Translations under genes and position numbers: made by a program
In this document: positions 53,857 to 61,814 of the stretch, in pieces
How the letters are laid out: each line of letters opens with the position of its first letter
Numbering within the stretch: the first letter of the stretch is position 1
NCBI RefSeq assembly: GCF_011752005.1
Contig: NZ_JAAIJZ010000002.1
Span: 248,001 to 312,000 of the forward strand
DNA from: Canibacter zhoujuaniae
GTDB taxonomy: Bacteria; Actinomycetota; Actinomycetes; Actinomycetales; Microbacteriaceae
Reading direction: 5' to 3'
DNA: 64,000 nt
The notes under the pieces: model-generated
Database searches by the model: none
Told to the model about the DNA's origin: nothing
The model's input: only the letters and a program-made list of their open reading frames with translations

Positions 53857-54207
53857 ATGGTTATTCTAAAAAGTATTGTTCTTGTTCTGCATCTTTTATC
53901 ATTCGGTGCTATTTTTGGCGCATTAATTGGCCAGTTTAAAAACGCAAAAACTGGTAAAGCAGTTATTTCTAATGGCATAATGCACGCCACCACTGCGTTG
54001 TTGGTGACCGGGCTGCTGCTCGTTGGCTTGATTTACGCCCTCGGCAGCGAACCGAACAACATGAAGATCGGTGTGAAGACTGCCGTGCTGCTCGTAATTT
54101 TCGGTCTAGTGATTGCGAACCGGAAAAAAGAGAATGTATCAGCCGGTGTGCTCGGTGGTATTGCCGGTTTGCTCGCGCTAAACGTAGCGCTTGCAGTGAT
54201 GTGGTAG
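53857..54207 (+). CDS. Small membrane protein of unknown function
   Basis: 116 residues, four hydrophobic segments: about 3-26, 40-62, 70-85 and 93-115. Between them are short basic loops (NAKTGKAV, NRKKENVS). No family name is certain. A TACTGT box (53845-53850) ends 6 nt before the ATG and there is no ribosome binding site, so the transcript may be leaderless. It sits between purH (70 bp) and a bidirectional terminator. No link to purine metabolism can be shown. Confidence 0.7.
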   Translation: MVILKSIVLVLHLLSFGAIFGALIGQFKNAKTGKAVISNGIMHATTALLVTGLLLVGLIYALGSEPNNMKIGVKTAVLLVIFGLVIANRKKENVSAGVLGGIAGLLALNVALAVMW

Positions 54208-54221
54208 GTCTTAATTAGATT

Positions 54222-54280
54222 AAAAATCGCCACTTCCCGTGACCTGTTTATTTAAAAAGTTTGGGAAGTGGCGATTTTTT
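54222..54280. terminator. Bidirectional terminator between the small membrane protein and agmatine deiminase
   Basis: Perfect 17-bp stem, 54222-54238 and 54263-54279 (core ATCGCCACTTCCC/GGGAAGTGGCGAT), 24-nt loop. Five A residues on the left and six T residues on the right allow action in both directions. The + gene ends at 54207, the - gene at 54309. Confidence 0.9.
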
Positions 54281-54308
54281 ATGCGCACAGCGCAGTTAGC
54301 GCAGAGGG

Positions 54309-55349
54309 CTAGTTATCACCCTGGGTTTGTGGCTGCTGCTGGGTAATGCAGTGAATACCACCGCCACGAGCGAAGATCGGGCGGGCGTCTATTCCCACAA
54401 TCTTGCGGCCGGGGTAGACTTCCCCGAGCACCGACTGTGCATAATCGTCTGCAGCCGCGTCTCCAAACGCGCAAGCGATAACAGCATCGTTGATAACAAC
54501 GTGATTGATATAGCTGTAATCAACAAAATCCTCTGCATCGCGCAACTGAGACGGTGCCGGCAGCGTGATAATCTCTGTTTTGTCACCGCGTTCGGCAAGC
54601 CATTTCTTCGCGATTTCGAGATTATTGCGTGCGATTTCGTGATCTGGGTGGCTGGTGTCACGCTGCTCATGCATGAGCAGCACCTCGGGGGTTGCAAACG
54701 CAGCGAGAATATCACTGTGCCCGCGGGTGCCGAACTCGTCGTGATCGCGATACAGCCCACGAGGGAGCCAGAGCACGCTATCGGTGCCGATAGTGCGCTG
54801 GAGTTCTGCCTCAACCATTTCTTTCGTGTATTCGGGGTTGCGACCCGGATCAAGCTGCACAGTTTCTGTGATGATGACACGGCCGGTGCCGTCTACCTGG
54901 ATGCCGCCGCCCTCATTCACCATGTCAGAGTTGATAAGCGTTGCTCCGCTTGCTTCGGCGATGATGCGGCCGATGTGTTGGTCTTTATCCCACTCTGCCC
55001 ACTCCTGTTGGCCCCAGCCGTTGAAGACATAGTTCACCGCACCCAGTCGGCCATCTGTATCGAGCACAAAGCTCGGGCCGATGTCGCGCATCCAAGCATC
55101 GTTGAGCGGTGCAGTCAGAAGCTCAATAGAGCTGCTGAGATACTTGCGAGCAATCTTTTCATCTCCAGGATTTACAACCACGGTGACAGCTTGAAACTCA
55201 CTCGCCGCGTTAGCAACAGCTGCCCAAGTCGTGTGTGCCTCCGCAGCAAACTCAGCAGTGTCGCCAAGGAGATAACCACCGGTAGGCCACGCCATCCAGA
55301 GGCGTTCCTGCTTGTGTCCTTCTATCGGCATACGCCAAGTGCTTGTCAC
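54309..55349 (-). CDS. aguA: Agmatine deiminase
   Basis: 346 residues of the peptidylarginine deiminase fold. WMRDIGPSFV and the NEGGGIQVDGTGRVIITETV block are typical of AguA, and the active-site cysteine is Cys334 in RGGGIHCITQQQPQ. The enzyme turns agmatine into N-carbamoylputrescine and ammonia. GTG start at 55349 has AAAGGAG at 6 nt. It is 69 bp downstream of odhA on the same strand. The partner N-carbamoylputrescine amidohydrolase is not in the window; a PuuP-like permease is encoded at 6233-7600. Confidence 0.93.
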   Translation of the reverse strand: MTSTWRMPIEGHKQERLWMAWPTGGYLLGDTAEFAAEAHTTWAAVANAASEFQAVTVVVNPGDEKIARKYLSSSIELLTAPLNDAWMRDIGPSFVLDTDGRLGAVNYVFNGWGQQEWAEWDKDQHIGRIIAEASGATLINSDMVNEGGGIQVDGTGRVIITETVQLDPGRNPEYTKEMVEAELQRTIGTDSVLWLPRGLYRDHDEFGTRGHSDILAAFATPEVLLMHEQRDTSHPDHEIARNNLEIAKKWLAERGDKTEIITLPAPSQLRDAEDFVDYSYINHVVINDAVIACAFGDAAADDYAQSVLGEVYPGRKIVGIDARPIFARGGGIHCITQQQPQTQGDN

Positions 55350-55418
55350 TCGTGCTCCTTTTGCTCTGTTGTGTTAATCCACAATATTTATGATCGCTTT
55401 TAGCGGTGCTGTCTGTGT

Positions 55419-58400
55419 TTACAGTGAAGTTGCCGCAGCTATCAGTTGCTCCTGCTCAACTGCGTGCACTTTCGCGCTACCTGTGGACGGCGATGCCGCC
55501 TCCGGGCGAGATACAACACGGGTTTCGGCGAGCGTCGGAATCTGGCGGAACTTGTTCTGCAAGAACGGCCAAGCCCCCTGATTCTCAGGCTCATCCTGAA
55601 CCCAAACGAACTCGGCGCCGCGGTAGCGCTCAAGCGCAGAGAGCAGCTCCGTTTCAGGGAGCGGGTAGAACTGCTCCAGCCGCACGATAGCGATGCGATC
55701 TTCGCCCTGTTTTGCAATCTCGTTTTTCAGGTCGTAGTAGACCTTGCCGGCGGTGAGCAGCACACGCTTTACCTTGGTTGCATCGGCAGTGTTATCGCCA
55801 ATCACCGGACGGAAGCGACCCTGTGTGAATTCGGCGACACCGCTTGTCGCACCGCGCAGGCGCAGCATTGACTTCGGGCTGAAGACAATGAGCGGTTTGC
55901 GCGGCCGCTGATATGCCTGGCGACGCAGCAGGTGGAAGTGGTTTGCCGGGGTTGAAGGCCGCGCAACGATCATGTTCTCCTGCGCACACATTTGCAGGTA
56001 ACGTTCGATACGTGCTGAAGAATGGTCTGGCCCCTGACCCTCATAGCCGTGCGGTAAGAGCATAACAACTGAAGAACTCTGACCCCATTTTTGTTCAGCG
56101 GATGAGATAAACTCGTCAACCACCGTCTGCGCACCGTTAGCAAAATCACCAAACTGTGCTTCCCAGATTACGAGTGCGTCTTCACGCTGCAGTGAGTAGC
56201 CGTACTCGTAAGCTAGCGCTGCATACTCTGACAGCAGTGAGTCGTAAATCCAGAAACGAGCCTGATCTTCAGACAGGTTCAGCAGAGGCAGCCACTCTTG
56301 GCCGTTCTTGTAGTCGTGGAATGCGGCGTGCCGCTGCGCAAATGTGCCGCGCCGTGCATCCTGACCTGCGAAGCGTACCGGGGTGCCCTCAAGCAGCAGA
56401 GAGCCAAGAGCGAGGATCTCGCCAAAGCCCCAGTCAATGCCACCATCACGGCTCATCTTTGCACGCTTCTGAATCAGCTGTTCAAGCTTCGGATGCACAG
56501 TGAAACCGTCTGGTTTGTTCAGGTGCGCGTCACCGATTTTCTCTATAACTTCGGTCGATACAGCGGTGTCAACCGGGTCAGCATCGGCAAGAGATGGGAC
56601 CTCTTTGGCCTTCTCCAGCTCAGTGTTGATAACACCGGTCTGCGCAACATGTGTCTCGTCAAAAGCCTGCTCGAGCTTCTTTCTGAAGCTTAGCTTTGCC
56701 TGCTCGTACTGCTCTTCGGTGATATCACCGCGGCCAACAAGTGCTTCCGTGTAGAGCTTTCGAGTTGAGCGTTTCGCCTCTATTAGTGAGGTCATCATAG
56801 GCTGGGTCATCGACGGATCGTCACCCTCATTGTGACCGCGACGGCGGTAGCAGACCAGGTCGATGATGACGTCTTTGTGGAACTTCTGCCGGAACCTAAA
56901 CGCTAACTCAGCAACGCGCACAACCGACTCAGGATCATCGCCGTTAACGTGGAAAATCGGTGTCTGTACTGTCTTGCCAACATCGGTTGAGTAGACACTA
57001 GAGCGTGAGTCGATTGGCAGAGTTGTGAAGCCAACCTGATTGTTTACGATGATGTGAATCGTGCCACCTGTGCGGTAACCGCGCAGCTGACTCATTTGCA
57101 GTACTTCGTAAACAATTCCCTGACCGCTGAATGCGGCGTCGCCGTGCACAAGAACCGGCAGAGTGGCGAACGAACCGATCGGTTTTAGATCCTGTTTTGC
57201 GCGGACGATACCGCTGAGCACACCGTTCACAACCTCAAGATGTGAGGGGTTTGCGGCCAGGTGAATTGGCACCTGAGTGCCGTTCGGCGCTGTGAATACA
57301 CCGGAAGCGCCGAGATGGTACTTCACGTCACCGGAGGCACCGGCCTCTGATTGTGATCCTTCAAATTCACGGAAGATTTGGCCGTAGCTCTTCCCGGCGA
57401 TGTTTGAGAGCACACTCAAACGGCCGCGGTGAGCCATGCCGATATCAACCGACTCAACGCCGTCTTCAGCAGCATCGATGAGCATCGCATCAAGCAGCGG
57501 AATCAGCGACTCGCCGCCCTCCAAGCTGAAGCGTTTTTGCCCCACGTACTTGGTCTGCAGGAATGTCTCAAAGGCCTCAGCCTCGTTCAATTTTTCGAGA
57601 ATGCGCATCTGGGTTTCTTTTCCAGGCTTCTCATACGGGCGCTCGAGCTGATCGCGCAACCAGAGCCGCTGCTCAGGATCCTGGATGTGCATGTACTCGA
57701 TGCCGATCTTGCGGCAGTAAGAGTCGCGCATTACGCCAAGTATGTCGCGCAGCTTCATAACATTGCGACCACCAATGCCGCCAGCTACAAACTCGCGATC
57801 GAGATCCCAGAAGGTGAGACCGTGGTTCTCAATCTCAAGATCGGGGTGCGTGTGCTGCTGGTATTCGAGCGGATCAATGTCTGCCATCAGATGCCCGCGC
57901 ACACGGAAGGAGTTAACCAGCTCCTGCACACGCGCGTTCTTGTCAACATTGCCCTGGTGGCTGTCAATATGAATATCGGTTGCCCACTTCACCGGAGCGT
58001 ATGGGAGGCGAAGAGCAGCGAAGATTTCTTCATAGAATTCGTGCTGGCCAATTAGATGCTCGTGCACAATTTTTAAGAACTCACCAGAGCCGGCACCCTG
58101 AATCACACGGTGGTCGTAGGTGCTGGTCAGAGTGATTGTCTTTGAGACACCGAGGTTGGCAAGAGTTTCTGCAGCAGCTCCTTGATACTGGGCGGGGTAT
58201 TCAAGAGCACCTGCGCCCACTATGCAACCCTGACCGTTCATTAGCCGCGGGATAGAGTGCACAGTGCCAATGCCGCCCGGGTTCGTGAGAGAAATTGTTG
58301 CACCCTGGAAATCTGTGGCTGTGAGCTTGCCCGCACGGGCGCGCTTAACGAGATCTTCGTACGCTGCAAGATACTCATTAAAGTTGAGGGTCTCTGCCTG

Positions 58401-59126
58401 CTTAATTGCAGGCACCATCAACTGGCGTGAACCGTCAGGTTTTGGCAGGTCGATCGCGATCCCCAAACCAATGTGCGCAGGGGTGACGAGCGCCGGCTTG
58501 CCGTCAACCTCAGTGTATGCGACGTTCTGGCTTGGGAACTGTTTCAGCGTCTTGATTAGGGCCCACCCGATGAGATGGGTGAAAGACACCTTGCCACCGC
58601 GCGTGCGACGCAGGTGATTGTTGATCACGATCCGGTTGTCGATCATCAGCTTTGCTGGAATAGTGCGCACGCTTGTTGCGGTCGGAATTGAGAGGCTCGC
58701 ATCCATGTTTTTTGAAATGGTGCGAGCAACACCCTTAAGAGGTGTTATCACATCTTCGGCAGCCTCAACATCGCCCTTTGGGGCTACTTTTGGAGCGTCT
58801 GCGGGGATCGGGGTGGTGCGTGGTGCCTGATTTGTAGTTTTTGCAGCAACACTGGCATTTGCGGTAGGAGCAGCGCTGCCCGTCGTTGCTGCTGGGCCTG
58901 AGTTTGCAGGAGCAGTTGTTGGCTGTGCCTGGCTTGGCGCACTTGCCGGTTTACTAGCCTGCGATGCTGAAGAAGCGCCGGTCACCTTATCAATGTCACC
59001 ACCAGCTGCCGCAACCTTCTCCATGACCGGCCACCAAGACTCATCCACGGAGTTTTTATCGGTCTGATACTGCTTATAAAGCTCCTCGACTAGCCAGGCG
59101 TTAGCGCCAAATGCTGAATCAGTCAC
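55419..59126 (-). CDS. odhA: Multifunctional 2-oxoglutarate dehydrogenase E1/E2 (OdhA/Kgd)
   Basis: 1235 residues, the actinobacterial fusion of an E2-type succinyltransferase domain to a thiamine-dependent E1. An N-terminal helix (FGANAWLVEELYKQYQ) is followed by an Ala/Pro/Thr-rich linker to about 100; the E2 domain covers about 115-360 and ends in STYDHRVIQGAGSGEFL; the E1 region then has HGDAAFSGQGIVYEVLQM (TPP-binding), YRRRGHNEGDDPSMTQP and the C-terminal pyrimidine-binding part. No lipoyl domain is present in this chain, as in OdhA/Kgd. It converts 2-oxoglutarate to succinyl-CoA, between Icd and SucCD. Start GTG 59126 with AGAGG about 9 nt upstream. Confidence 0.97.
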   Translation of the reverse strand: MTDSAFGANAWLVEELYKQYQTDKNSVDESWWPVMEKVAAAGGDIDKVTGASSASQASKPASAPSQAQPTTAPANSGPAATTGSAAPTANASVAAKTTNQAPRTTPIPADAPKVAPKGDVEAAEDVITPLKGVARTISKNMDASLSIPTATSVRTIPAKLMIDNRIVINNHLRRTRGGKVSFTHLIGWALIKTLKQFPSQNVAYTEVDGKPALVTPAHIGLGIAIDLPKPDGSRQLMVPAIKQAETLNFNEYLAAYEDLVKRARAGKLTATDFQGATISLTNPGGIGTVHSIPRLMNGQGCIVGAGALEYPAQYQGAAAETLANLGVSKTITLTSTYDHRVIQGAGSGEFLKIVHEHLIGQHEFYEEIFAALRLPYAPVKWATDIHIDSHQGNVDKNARVQELVNSFRVRGHLMADIDPLEYQQHTHPDLEIENHGLTFWDLDREFVAGGIGGRNVMKLRDILGVMRDSYCRKIGIEYMHIQDPEQRLWLRDQLERPYEKPGKETQMRILEKLNEAEAFETFLQTKYVGQKRFSLEGGESLIPLLDAMLIDAAEDGVESVDIGMAHRGRLSVLSNIAGKSYGQIFREFEGSQSEAGASGDVKYHLGASGVFTAPNGTQVPIHLAANPSHLEVVNGVLSGIVRAKQDLKPIGSFATLPVLVHGDAAFSGQGIVYEVLQMSQLRGYRTGGTIHIIVNNQVGFTTLPIDSRSSVYSTDVGKTVQTPIFHVNGDDPESVVRVAELAFRFRQKFHKDVIIDLVCYRRRGHNEGDDPSMTQPMMTSLIEAKRSTRKLYTEALVGRGDITEEQYEQAKLSFRKKLEQAFDETHVAQTGVINTELEKAKEVPSLADADPVDTAVSTEVIEKIGDAHLNKPDGFTVHPKLEQLIQKRAKMSRDGGIDWGFGEILALGSLLLEGTPVRFAGQDARRGTFAQRHAAFHDYKNGQEWLPLLNLSEDQARFWIYDSLLSEYAALAYEYGYSLQREDALVIWEAQFGDFANGAQTVVDEFISSAEQKWGQSSSVVMLLPHGYEGQGPDHSSARIERYLQMCAQENMIVARPSTPANHFHLLRRQAYQRPRKPLIVFSPKSMLRLRGATSGVAEFTQGRFRPVIGDNTADATKVKRVLLTAGKVYYDLKNEIAKQGEDRIAIVRLEQFYPLPETELLSALERYRGAEFVWVQDEPENQGAWPFLQNKFRQIPTLAETRVVSRPEAASPSTGSAKVHAVEQEQLIAAATSL

Positions 59127-59253
59127 GGTAGCTGCCTCTTTCTGCTGGGGATAGCTGCGTTGGTATTACCACGAGTGTTTAAGCGGCAAGTGGAGTTTGC
59201 CTACACGTATGTCTAGCCTACCTAAAATTTAGGGTCGTGTGGGTGGCTAAAAG

Positions 59254-59282
59254 TTAATTTTCACAGCTAATTTAGGTACAGT
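59254..59282 (+). promoter_or_regulatory. Putative promoter for the leader ORF and CNNM genes
   Basis: TTAATT at 59254-59259, 17 nt, TACAGT at 59277-59282, ending 9 nt before the leader ATG at 59292. TTCACA (59260-59265)-17-TATACG (59283-59288) is an alternative but would place the start point inside the leader ORF. Confidence 0.4.
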
Positions 59283-59291
59283 TATACGGTT

Positions 59292-59357
59292 ATGGATTCA
59301 TTGCCTCGAAGTAGTAAGCCTTGCCAGTGTGGCGAGGCCTTTTTGGAGTTACTGTGA
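59292..59357 (+). CDS. Possible 21-codon leader peptide upstream of the CNNM gene
   Basis: ATG at 59292 opens a frame of 21 codons ending in TGA at 59355-59357, which overlaps the downstream GTG start at 59354-59356. The peptide would contain LPR, KP and a CQC pair. There is no ribosome binding site, but the -10-like TACAGT 9 nt upstream would give a leaderless start. Codons 10-17 form the hairpin and T-run described in the next entry. Translation has not been shown; the alternative is that the frame is a chance opening. Confidence 0.35.
   Translation: MDSLPRSSKPCQCGEAFLELL
59318..59344 (+). terminator. Attenuator-like hairpin immediately before the CNNM ribosome binding site
   Basis: 9-bp stem GCCTTGCCA (59318-59326) with TGGCGAGGC (59330-59338), one T:G wobble, 3-nt loop, then CTTTTT at 59339-59344, followed directly by GGAG (59345-59348) and the GTG start. 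GCCTCG at 59303-59308 can pair with the same CGAGGC (59333-59338), so two mutually exclusive structures are possible. Confidence 0.5.
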
Positions 59358-60733
59358 ACGAGTGGCTTCTGCTGATAATCGGGATTGTGCTAACTTTTGG
59401 CACCGGTGTTTTTGTTGCCGCTGAATTCTCTTTAGTTGCCTTAGATAGGCATGAGCTGGAACGCCAGCAAGCGGCCGGCGAGAAGCGACTGGGCCCAGTT
59501 ATTAAAGCCTTGCGGATCACCTCAACCCACCTATCAAGCGCACAGCTTGGTATTACTCTAACTACTTTGCTTGCCGGCTATACGCTGGAGCCAGCGTTTT
59601 CAAAGATGCTGTCGCGGCCGCTTTCTAGTCTTGGAGTTGCAGAGAATTTGCTGCCGGTCATCACAGTTCCTGTCGCAGTTGCAGTTGCAACACTGCTGTC
59701 AATGATTATCGGCGAGCTAGTGCCGAAAAATTTTGCGCTTGCGGTGCCTCTGGCAACAGCAAAACTTGTTGTGCCGATCCAAACAGCTTTTACAACGATT
59801 TTTAAACCGGCAATTATCGTTTTGAACGGCAGCGCCAACGCTATGCTGCGCGGCATCGGGATAGATCCGAAGGAAGAACTCTCTGGCGCGAGATCCGCAG
59901 AAGAACTTGCCTCTTTGGTGCGCCACTCGGCGGCATCGGGAGTTTTAGAGGCTGACACCGCAACTCTGCTCGACCGCACCCTGCATCTTTCTGAGCTGGC
60001 TGCAGCCGATGCGATGACACCCCGCTTGAAGATGGAATCAGTGCAGCGTCTTGAGATGGTGCCTGAACTGATTGAGCTCTCGGGTAAGACCGGTTTTTCT
60101 CGCTTCCCGGTCATAGATGAGGATCGCGACGATATTGTTGGAGTTGCGCACGTTAAGCAGGCAATTGCAATTCCGCGGGAGAAGCGCGGTGAGGTGCCGG
60201 TTGCTGCGATCACTGAAGAGGTGACGCGCGTGCCGGAAACTATGCCACTCGACCTGCTGCTTGCTGAGCTGCGCGACGCCGTCTATCAGTGCGCGATTGT
60301 GGTTGATGAATACGGCGGCACAGCTGGCTTTGTGACGCTTGAAGATCTGGTTGAAGAACTGATCGGTGAGGTTGCCGACGAACACGATCGCGCACAGACC
60401 GGAATTATCGGATCTGCCGATAAACTCTTGATTCCTGGTGAACTGCGGCCAGACGAACTCGCGCAGCAATCGGGTGTTGTGATCCCTGAGAGCGGTGAAT
60501 ACGACACTGTGGCCGGTTTTATGCTGTCAGAGCTTGGAAAGATTCCGGTGCCGGGCGATGAAATATCCCTCGCAGATGGCGCAACACTGCGCGTGGAGCG
60601 AATGGACGGGCGCCGTATCGCGCGCATTCGCTATCAGGGGCCGCCGCTGCCTGAGGGTTATGAAAATGGTGAGTCAACTGAAACTGGGACAATAGTTTTG
60701 CCGCATCTGCGTGACAGGGAGGTGGAACGATGA
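59354..60733 (+). CDS. CNNM/CorC-type membrane protein (hemolysin family) 1
   Basis: 459 residues from GTG 59354. Residues about 1-190 are the DUF21/CNNM transmembrane domain with three to four helices (LLLIIGIVLTFGTGVFVAAEFSLVALDR), the cytoplasmic part has a CBS pair (about 215-330, with DAMTPRLKMESVQ and FSRFPVIDEDRDDIVGVAHV) and a C-terminal CorC/HlyC transporter-associated domain after DEYGGTAGFVTLEDLVEELIGE. The family is linked to Mg2+/Co2+ efflux or Mg2+ transport. GTG 59354 with GGAG at 6 nt is preferred over TTG 59321. Its stop overlaps the second copy by 4 bp. Confidence 0.92.
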   Translation: MNEWLLLIIGIVLTFGTGVFVAAEFSLVALDRHELERQQAAGEKRLGPVIKALRITSTHLSSAQLGITLTTLLAGYTLEPAFSKMLSRPLSSLGVAENLLPVITVPVAVAVATLLSMIIGELVPKNFALAVPLATAKLVVPIQTAFTTIFKPAIIVLNGSANAMLRGIGIDPKEELSGARSAEELASLVRHSAASGVLEADTATLLDRTLHLSELAAADAMTPRLKMESVQRLEMVPELIELSGKTGFSRFPVIDEDRDDIVGVAHVKQAIAIPREKRGEVPVAAITEEVTRVPETMPLDLLLAELRDAVYQCAIVVDEYGGTAGFVTLEDLVEELIGEVADEHDRAQTGIIGSADKLLIPGELRPDELAQQSGVVIPESGEYDTVAGFMLSELGKIPVPGDEISLADGATLRVERMDGRRIARIRYQGPPLPEGYENGESTETGTIVLPHLRDREVER

Positions 60734-61776
60734 GTGACTGGGCTGGAATTATCTGGCTGTTTGTGCTGCTTGCCTGCAACGCATTTTTTGTGGCTGCCGA
60801 GTTCGCAGTTATTTCTGCACGCCGCTCGCAGATTGAACCGCACGCTGAAAACGGCTCACGCGCCGCAAAGACTGCGCTCTGGGCGATGGAGCATGCTACG
60901 TTGATGCTCGCCACCAGCCAGCTGGGGATAACCGTTTGCTCGCTTTTGATTCTGAACGTATCTGAACCAGCGATTCACCACCTGCTGGAGGTGCCGCTTA
61001 AAGCCACGGGGCTTAGCGCCGACATGGTGGTGATTATTTCATTTGTGCTGACACTGCTTTTGGTGACATACCTGCACGTAGTTTTTGGTGAAATGATGCC
61101 GAAAAATGCGGCGTTTTCGATTCCGGATCGCGCGGTGCTGTTGTTAGCTCCGCCGCTGGTTGCACTCTCGCGCGCCGTGAAGCCAATCATCTGGTTTATG
61201 AATGCAATTGCGAACGGTGTGCTGCGCCTGTTTCGAGTGCAACCGAAGTCTGAGGCTAACTCGACATTCACGCTCGAAGAGGTTGAGAGTATCGTAGCGA
61301 ATTCAACCCGCGAGGGCATGCTCGAAGATCGTTCCGGGGCACTCAAAGCAGCTTTTGAGTTTACGAATAAACAGGCGAAAGATCTAGCTGTGCCGCGCGA
61401 TGAGTTGGTGATGCTAACGGAAGAAGCAACACCGCTCGATGTTGAAGCTGCGGTCACAAAGCACGGATTCTCACGCTATCTCATCGTTGACAGCAGCAGT
61501 GAGCTTGTTGGTTACGTGCACATTAAAGACCTTTTACGCACGAGTGAGAAGCGTCTTGCTGAGCCGATCCCCGCTAAAAGGTGGCGGCAAATGGTGACGG
61601 TTAACGCTGATACGGATCTTGAAGATGTGCTGCACAGACTGCAGAGCAAAGGCACCCACCTTGCTAGAGTGCACGACTCCACCGGCGTGGAACTCGGCGT
61701 GCTGTTTCTGGAAGATGTTATCGAAGAATTGGTGGGCGAGGTTAACGATGCAACTACACGACGCCGCTACAGCTAG
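60730..61776 (+). CDS. CNNM/CorC-type membrane protein 2
   Basis: 348 residues, a shorter paralogue of the upstream protein. The DUF21 domain (VLLACNAFFVAAEFAVISARRSQIE) contains about four membrane helices, followed by a CBS pair (LAVPRDELVMLTEEATPLDVE, FSRYLIVDSSSELVGYVHI) ending in VLFLEDVIEELVGEVND. It lacks the CorC/HlyC C-terminal domain seen in the first copy. ATG 60730 has GGGAGG just before and overlaps the first gene's stop by 4 bp (ATGA), so the two are co-translated and may form a heteromer. Paired CNNM genes of this kind are common in actinobacteria. Confidence 0.9.
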   Translation: MSDWAGIIWLFVLLACNAFFVAAEFAVISARRSQIEPHAENGSRAAKTALWAMEHATLMLATSQLGITVCSLLILNVSEPAIHHLLEVPLKATGLSADMVVIISFVLTLLLVTYLHVVFGEMMPKNAAFSIPDRAVLLLAPPLVALSRAVKPIIWFMNAIANGVLRLFRVQPKSEANSTFTLEEVESIVANSTREGMLEDRSGALKAAFEFTNKQAKDLAVPRDELVMLTEEATPLDVEAAVTKHGFSRYLIVDSSSELVGYVHIKDLLRTSEKRLAEPIPAKRWRQMVTVNADTDLEDVLHRLQSKGTHLARVHDSTGVELGVLFLEDVIEELVGEVNDATTRRRYS

Positions 61777-61814
61777 TTAGCTTGCGGATCCGCTAGCGCA
61801 TTCCTGCCGGAAGA

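Noticed and set aside
54327..55403. 358-codon open frame on the + strand across agmatine deiminase
   Set aside because: It is fully antisense to a clear AguA gene with intact motifs, has no recognisable domain and is explained by codon structure of the real gene.
57429..58055. 208-codon open frame antisense to odhA
   Set aside because: It lies inside a conserved E1 coding region on the opposite strand and shows no domain or ribosome binding site.
59321..59353. TTG at 59321 as the start of the first CNNM protein
   Set aside because: It would put the hairpin and T-run inside coding sequence and has no ribosome binding site; GTG 59354 has GGAG at 6 nt and begins the conserved first helix.
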